This document shows positions 5,679-8,634 of a stretch of 8,634 bases of DNA, in pieces. The notes beneath the pieces were generated by a model. The model had not been told where the DNA came from and ran no database searches. It was given only the letters and a program-made list of their open reading frames with translations. Both the position numbers and the translations under genes were made by a program. The number at the start of each line of letters is the position of its first letter. The stretch's first letter is position 1. Location: positions 1 to 8,634 of the forward strand of contig JAGDDM010000052.1 in NCBI GenBank assembly GCA_017958015.1, written 5' to 3'. Source of the DNA: Abditibacteriota bacterium. Its GTDB lineage: Bacteria; Armatimonadota; UBA5829.

Positions 5679-5683
5679 CCCTC
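5679..5683 (-). promoter_or_regulatory. ribosome site that fixes the NIF3-like start at 5671
   Basis: GAGGG on the minus strand lies 7 nt from the ATG at 5671-5669 and only 1 nt from the upstream in-frame TTG at 5677-5675, so the ATG is the likelier start. Confidence 0.75.
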
Positions 5684-5702
5684 GAAAATATGTTACTATT
5701 AT

Positions 5703-5711
5703 ATTATACCA
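5703..5711 (-). promoter_or_regulatory. extended -10 promoter of the NIF3-like operon
   Basis: TGGTATAAT on the minus strand (5711-5703) is a perfect extended -10, identical to the nonamer at the pckG promoter. No good -35 hexamer lies 16-18 nt upstream (TATCCT at 17), which extended -10 promoters tolerate. Transcription would start about 25 nt before the NIF3-like ATG. Confidence 0.6.
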
Positions 5712-5723
5712 TTATTTGACGGA

Positions 5724-5729
5724 AGAGGA
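5724..5729 (+). promoter_or_regulatory. ribosome site that fixes a TTG start at 5737
   Basis: AGAGGA, within the purine run 5721-5729, is 7 nt upstream of TTG 5737-5739. A farther in-frame TTG at 5716 lies upstream of this site and would put charged residues ahead of the signal peptide, so 5737 is preferred. Confidence 0.75.
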
Positions 5730-5736
5730 TACAAAC

Positions 5737-6996
5737 TTGAAAAAATACGTTTTCCTTCTGATACTCCTCCCTCTGCTTCTTGTGGGCTGCGGCAAAAAAG
5801 ACCACAGAGTCACCATCAAAATGACCGCCTGGGGCAACGACGTTGAGGAAGCCTCCATCAGGGACCACCTGGCCCGATTCGAGGAAAAGTACCCCAACAT
5901 CCACGTGGTGCTGGAGATTACCCCTTGGGCCCGTATGCTGGACAAGCTGATGATTTCCACCGCCGGCGGCCGTCCCCCGGACGTAACCCGCATGAGCTCC
6001 GAGTGGTTTGTTCCCCTTGCCTCCAAAGGCGTCCTTATGCCCCTGGACGACTATATTGCCCGGGACAACTTCGATCTGGGCGACTTCTACGACAGCGCCC
6101 TGAACGGCTGGGCCCGGTACAACGGCCACATCTACTCCCTCCCCACGGACATCGACATCTACGCCATGTACTACAACAAAAAACTCTTCGACGAGTGCGG
6201 CGTGCCCTATCCCGACGAGACTTGGGACTACGACAAATACGTGCGGGAGTGCAAAAAGATTTGCGCCGACACCAACGGCGACGGCAAAATCGACCGCTGG
6301 GGCGGTTCCGTGGACCAGTTCTACGAAAACTACGTCTACTCCTTCGGCGGCTCCACCCTCGCTCCGGACAACCGCCGCTGCCTCATAAACTCCGACAAGG
6401 CGGTGAAGGGTCTTCAATTCATGGTGGATCTTGTCCACAAATACAAAGTGGCTCCCAGCAACGAGGACTCCGCCAACATGCTGAACAACAAACTCTTTAT
6501 CCAGAGCAAAATCGCCACCTACGCCGGCGGCAGCTGGGCGGGCGACATTTGGTTCGACAAGGAGATAAAGAACTTCGAGTGGGACGTGGCTCCCCTGCCC
6601 AAGGGTCCGGAACGCCGGGCTTCCATGCTTGCCGGCGCCGCCTACGCCGCCCTGTCCCGCTCACAGCACCCGGACGAGGCGTGGCTTCTGGTTGAGTGGA
6701 TGACAAACGCGGACTTCCAGAGCCAGGCCGCCCACCGCACCCAGATTATCCCCGCCCGGAAGTCGGTGGCGGACGAGTATCTGAAAATAGACAGACCGCC
6801 CCGGAACAAACAGGTCTTCCTTGACGCCATCGCCGACAGCTGGACATCCCCCAAGGTCTCCTGCGCCCCGGAAATAAAAAAGATTCTGGACAGCAGCGCG
6901 GAGAAAATGCGCCTGGGGAAGGAGCCCGTGAAGAAAATCGCCGACGAGACGGTGCCGGTGGTTGACAGGTTCCTGCAGGCGGAAAAAAAGCCTTGA
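5737..6996 (+). CDS. ABC transporter sugar-binding lipoprotein (family 1), first of three paralogs
   Basis: A TTG-started frame gives 419 residues. The N-terminus is a lipoprotein signal peptide: MKK, a hydrophobic run, and the lipobox LVGC with Cys18 as the lipidated residue. The mature part fits the MalE/UgpB-type extracellular solute-binding family, which captures sugars or oligosaccharides and passes them to an ABC permease. Supporting motifs: FEEKYPNIHV (48-57); GGRPPDVTRMSSEW (77-90); the hinge-side DIDIYAMYYNKKLFDECGVP (138-157); the calcium-loop-like DTNGDGKIDRWG (178-189), frequent in this family; FAMI-like strand WDVAPLPKGP (282-291); and IIPARKS (337-343). The length is normal. It is followed by two homologues on the same strand and no permease is visible before the window ends. 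No convincing -35/-10 for it was found in the short gap to the NIF3-like gene. Confidence 0.93.
   Translation: MKKYVFLLILLPLLLVGCGKKDHRVTIKMTAWGNDVEEASIRDHLARFEEKYPNIHVVLEITPWARMLDKLMISTAGGRPPDVTRMSSEWFVPLASKGVLMPLDDYIARDNFDLGDFYDSALNGWARYNGHIYSLPTDIDIYAMYYNKKLFDECGVPYPDETWDYDKYVRECKKICADTNGDGKIDRWGGSVDQFYENYVYSFGGSTLAPDNRRCLINSDKAVKGLQFMVDLVHKYKVAPSNEDSANMLNNKLFIQSKIATYAGGSWAGDIWFDKEIKNFEWDVAPLPKGPERRASMLAGAAYAALSRSQHPDEAWLLVEWMTNADFQSQAAHRTQIIPARKSVADEYLKIDRPPRNKQVFLDAIADSWTSPKVSCAPEIKKILDSSAEKMRLGKEPVKKIADETVPVVDRFLQAEKKP
5920..5984 (+). repeat. 65-nt segment identical to 8530-8594
   Basis: All 65 bases, encoding PWARMLDKLMISTAGGRP and flanking residues, are identical to those in the third binding-protein gene, including silent positions. 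Identity drops sharply on both sides. Confidence 0.95.
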
Positions 6997-7020
6997 CAAA
7001 ACCCCGACAGGTGCGATAAT
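6993..7020 (+). promoter_or_regulatory. promoter of the second binding-protein gene
   Basis: TTGACA (6993-6998) overlaps the stop codon of the preceding gene. After 16 nt comes GATAAT (7015-7020, 5 of 6), preceded by TGC, i.e. a TGn extension. Transcription would start near 7027, about 35 nt before the TTG start at 7061. It gives the second and third genes expression independent of the first. Confidence 0.75.
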
Positions 7021-7060
7021 ATTAACGTGGTTTAATAATAAATATAAGAAGGTTTAGAGA

Positions 7061-8347
7061 TTGAAAAAAATTATACTTTTCCTCGGAATCATATGCATCC
7101 TTCTGGCCGGCTGCGGCAAGAAGGATAAACAGGTGCGCCTGCTTATCACCACTTGGGAAAAGGACGAAGAATCGGTTTACATGAGAGCCCACGTAAAGCG
7201 TTTCGAGGAGCTTCACCCAAACATCAAGGTTGACGTGGAAGACTGCGTGCCCTGGAACAGAATGCTCAGCAAGCTGATGATTACCACCGCGGGCCACCGC
7301 TCCCCGGACGTGGCCCGTATAAGCTCCGAGTGGTTCATTCCCCTGGCGGCGAAACACGTCTTGGTTCCCCTCAACGACCTCATAGAAAAAGACAATTTCG
7401 ACATAGGCGACTTCTATGAGACCGCTCTTGACAGCTGCACCTACGACGGCACCCTCTACTGTCTGCCGGTGGCTCTGGACGCCTACGGAATATACTACAA
7501 CAAAAAGATGTTCGACGACGCCGGCGTTCCCTATCCCGACGACACCTGGACCTATGACGACTTCGTGAAGGCCTGCCAAAAGATAGGCGGCGACTACGAC
7601 GGCGACGGCAGACAGGACCATTGGGGCGCGGCTTTGTGGCCCTGGAACACCTATCTGCTGGCCTTCGACGGCGACGTACTCACCCCGGATCACTCGAAAT
7701 GCGCTGTCACCTCCGAAAACGGCATCGCGGGTTTTCAATTCATGGTGGATCTCATCCACAAGTACCGCGCCTGCCCCACCAACGAAGACTCGGCGAACTT
7801 CGACAAATTCAGACTCTTCACAAGCGGCAAAGTAGCGATGACTGCCGGCGGATGCTGGTGGGGAGACACCTGCACAAGAGAAGCCCCCACCATTGATTTC
7901 GACGTGGCCCCCATGCCCAAAGGACCCCGGGGAACCCGGGCCACCACCCTCGCCAGCGACTCCTTCGCCGTGATGACCCAGTCCAAACACAAAGAGGAAG
8001 CCTGGCTTCTGGCGCGGTGGATGACGGAACAGGACTATATGCGGGAAGCCATAAAGGGCAACCAGATTATCCCCGCCCGCAAGTCCATGGCAAAAGAGTT
8101 TGTTTCCCTCCACAGAAAGCCCTACAACAAACAGGTATTCATCGACGCTCTCGCGGACAAAAACACAAAAGGTTGGATTGTGACAAAAGTTGTCTGCGCC
8201 TCGGAAATCATGCAGGTATTGGGTTCCGCGGCGGAGAAAATGCGCCTTAACCGCCCCGGCGAATCGGTAAAGAGCATCGCCGAAGACGCGGCGGAATCGG
8301 TAAACACTATTCTTAAAGCCGAACAGGAGAACAATAATAACAAATGA
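7061..8347 (+). CDS. ABC transporter sugar-binding lipoprotein (family 1), second of three paralogs
   Basis: A TTG at 7061 with AAGAAGG (7046-7052) 8 nt upstream opens a 428-residue frame. The signal peptide ends in the lipobox LAGC with Cys18, followed by GKKD as in the first paralog. Motifs align in order with the first: FEELHPNIKV (48-57); SPDVARISSEW (81-91); DAYGIYYNKKMFDDAGVP (140-157); the calcium-loop-like DYDGDGRQDHWG (178-189); FQFMVDLIHKYR; FDVAPMPKGP; and IIPARKS. By eye about half the residues are the same, so it is a true paralog and not a recent copy. Differences near the putative ligand face (NRML against ARML, GGCWWGD against GGSWAGD) suggest a different sugar preference. It has its own promoter and its TGA overlaps the next ATG by four bases. 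Confidence 0.93.
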   Translation: MKKIILFLGIICILLAGCGKKDKQVRLLITTWEKDEESVYMRAHVKRFEELHPNIKVDVEDCVPWNRMLSKLMITTAGHRSPDVARISSEWFIPLAAKHVLVPLNDLIEKDNFDIGDFYETALDSCTYDGTLYCLPVALDAYGIYYNKKMFDDAGVPYPDDTWTYDDFVKACQKIGGDYDGDGRQDHWGAALWPWNTYLLAFDGDVLTPDHSKCAVTSENGIAGFQFMVDLIHKYRACPTNEDSANFDKFRLFTSGKVAMTAGGCWWGDTCTREAPTIDFDVAPMPKGPRGTRATTLASDSFAVMTQSKHKEEAWLLARWMTEQDYMREAIKGNQIIPARKSMAKEFVSLHRKPYNKQVFIDALADKNTKGWIVTKVVCASEIMQVLGSAAEKMRLNRPGESVKSIAEDAAESVNTILKAEQENNNNK

Positions 8348-8634
8348 AAAGGCTTGCGGTTTTTCTCGCCCTTATATGTCTTCTTCTCTCCGGCTGCGGC
8401 AAAAAGCAGGACGACGTTGTGGTGTTAAACTTCCTCTTCTGGGGCATAGGCTCCGAGGAGGACCTTATCATGGACAATATCACGGAGTTCGAAAAAGCGC
8501 ATCCCAACATAAAGATTCAATGCGAAAACACCCCTTGGGCCCGTATGCTGGACAAGCTGATGATTTCCACCGCCGGCGGCCGTCCCCCGGACGTTGCCAG
8601 AGTCAGTTCCGAGTGGTTCACTCCCCTGGCCGCA
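8344..8634 (+). CDS. sugar-binding lipoprotein, third paralog, N-terminal part only
   Basis: ATG at 8344 overlaps the TGA of the previous gene (ATGA), which points to translational coupling; AGGAG at 8325-8329 is rather far (14 nt). The 97 visible residues start with a lipoprotein signal peptide and the lipobox LSGC with Cys18, followed by GKK as in both paralogs. FEKAHPNIKI, PWARMLDKLMISTAGGRP and VSSEWFTPLAA match the same positions of the other two. The frame is still open at the window end, and the rest of the protein is outside. It probably shares the promoter at 6993-7020. A 65-nt block is identical to the first paralog. Confidence 0.93.
   Translation, partial: MKRLAVFLALICLLLSGCGKKQDDVVVLNFLFWGIGSEEDLIMDNITEFEKAHPNIKIQCENTPWARMLDKLMISTAGGRPPDVARVSSEWFTPLAA
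8530..8594 (+). repeat. 65-nt segment identical to 5920-5984
   Basis: This is the second occurrence of the block, at the corresponding codons of the third paralog. The second paralog carries clearly different codons and residues at this position. Confidence 0.95.

Noticed and set aside
6413..7760. Second conversion tract between the first and second binding-protein genes (around ATTCATGGTGGATCT)
   Set aside because: The identical run is only about 20 nt over a conserved protein motif (FMVDL) and breaks up at silent sites immediately after, so ordinary conservation explains it.
7022..8113. 363-codon open frame on the minus strand opposite the second binding-protein gene
   Set aside because: It is a low-complexity Gly/Val/His-rich translation antisense to a clearly real lipoprotein gene; a similar antisense frame (5704-6438) lies opposite the first paralog for the same reason.

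Overview
The window is a stretch of bacterial chromosome. Every gene has a Shine-Dalgarno site, promoters are sigma70-like and terminators are rho-independent. The three lipoprotein signal peptides and the anaerobe-style gene set (GTP-type PEPCK, carbohydrate-binding lipoproteins, an AP-endonuclease-2-fold sugar isomerase) suggest an uncultured gut or rumen carbohydrate fermenter. A member of the PVC group (for example Lentisphaerota/Verrucomicrobiota) or a similar phylum is possible, but nothing in the window fixes the lineage. Coding sequence is GC-rich (roughly 55-67% in sampled lines of the PEPCK and binding-protein genes), while intergenic DNA is strongly AT-rich.

Layout from left to right: the 3' end of an unidentified gene (1-198, +); a small orphan protein of 119 residues with its own terminator (301-660, +); a convergent intergenic region packed with palindromes and one copy of a 60-nt structured repeat (711-900); GTP-dependent phosphoenolpyruvate carboxykinase pckG (901-2658, -); a divergent promoter region; a sugar phosphate isomerase/epimerase (2915-3739, +) with a terminator followed directly by the second copy of the 60-nt repeat (3797-3856); a two-gene minus-strand operon of a NIF3-family dinuclear-metal protein followed by an uncharacterised 329-residue protein (5671 down to 3894); and, reading to the right from 5737, a tandem array of three paralogous ABC-type sugar-binding lipoproteins, the third cut off by the window edge.

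Working together: pckG and the isomerase gene sit back to back on divergent, well-formed promoters and are both central or sugar carbon-metabolism genes. The three binding lipoproteins would capture extracellular carbohydrate for ABC import. No permease or ATPase is visible before the window ends. The NIF3/unknown pair looks like an unrelated housekeeping operon of lower GC.

The most notable non-gene signal is the pair of 60-nt elements. Each has heptad G-runs (TCAGGGG units, G-quadruplex-capable) followed by a small hairpin with an AAA loop, whose two sequence differences between stems are compensatory. Each lies just downstream of a terminator in the same orientation relative to the upstream gene. 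A second notable signal is a 65-nt stretch of perfect nucleotide identity between the first and third binding-protein genes, which are otherwise clearly diverged. This suggests gene conversion or an assembly artefact. I did not find a clear new defence, mobile or RNA-guided system.
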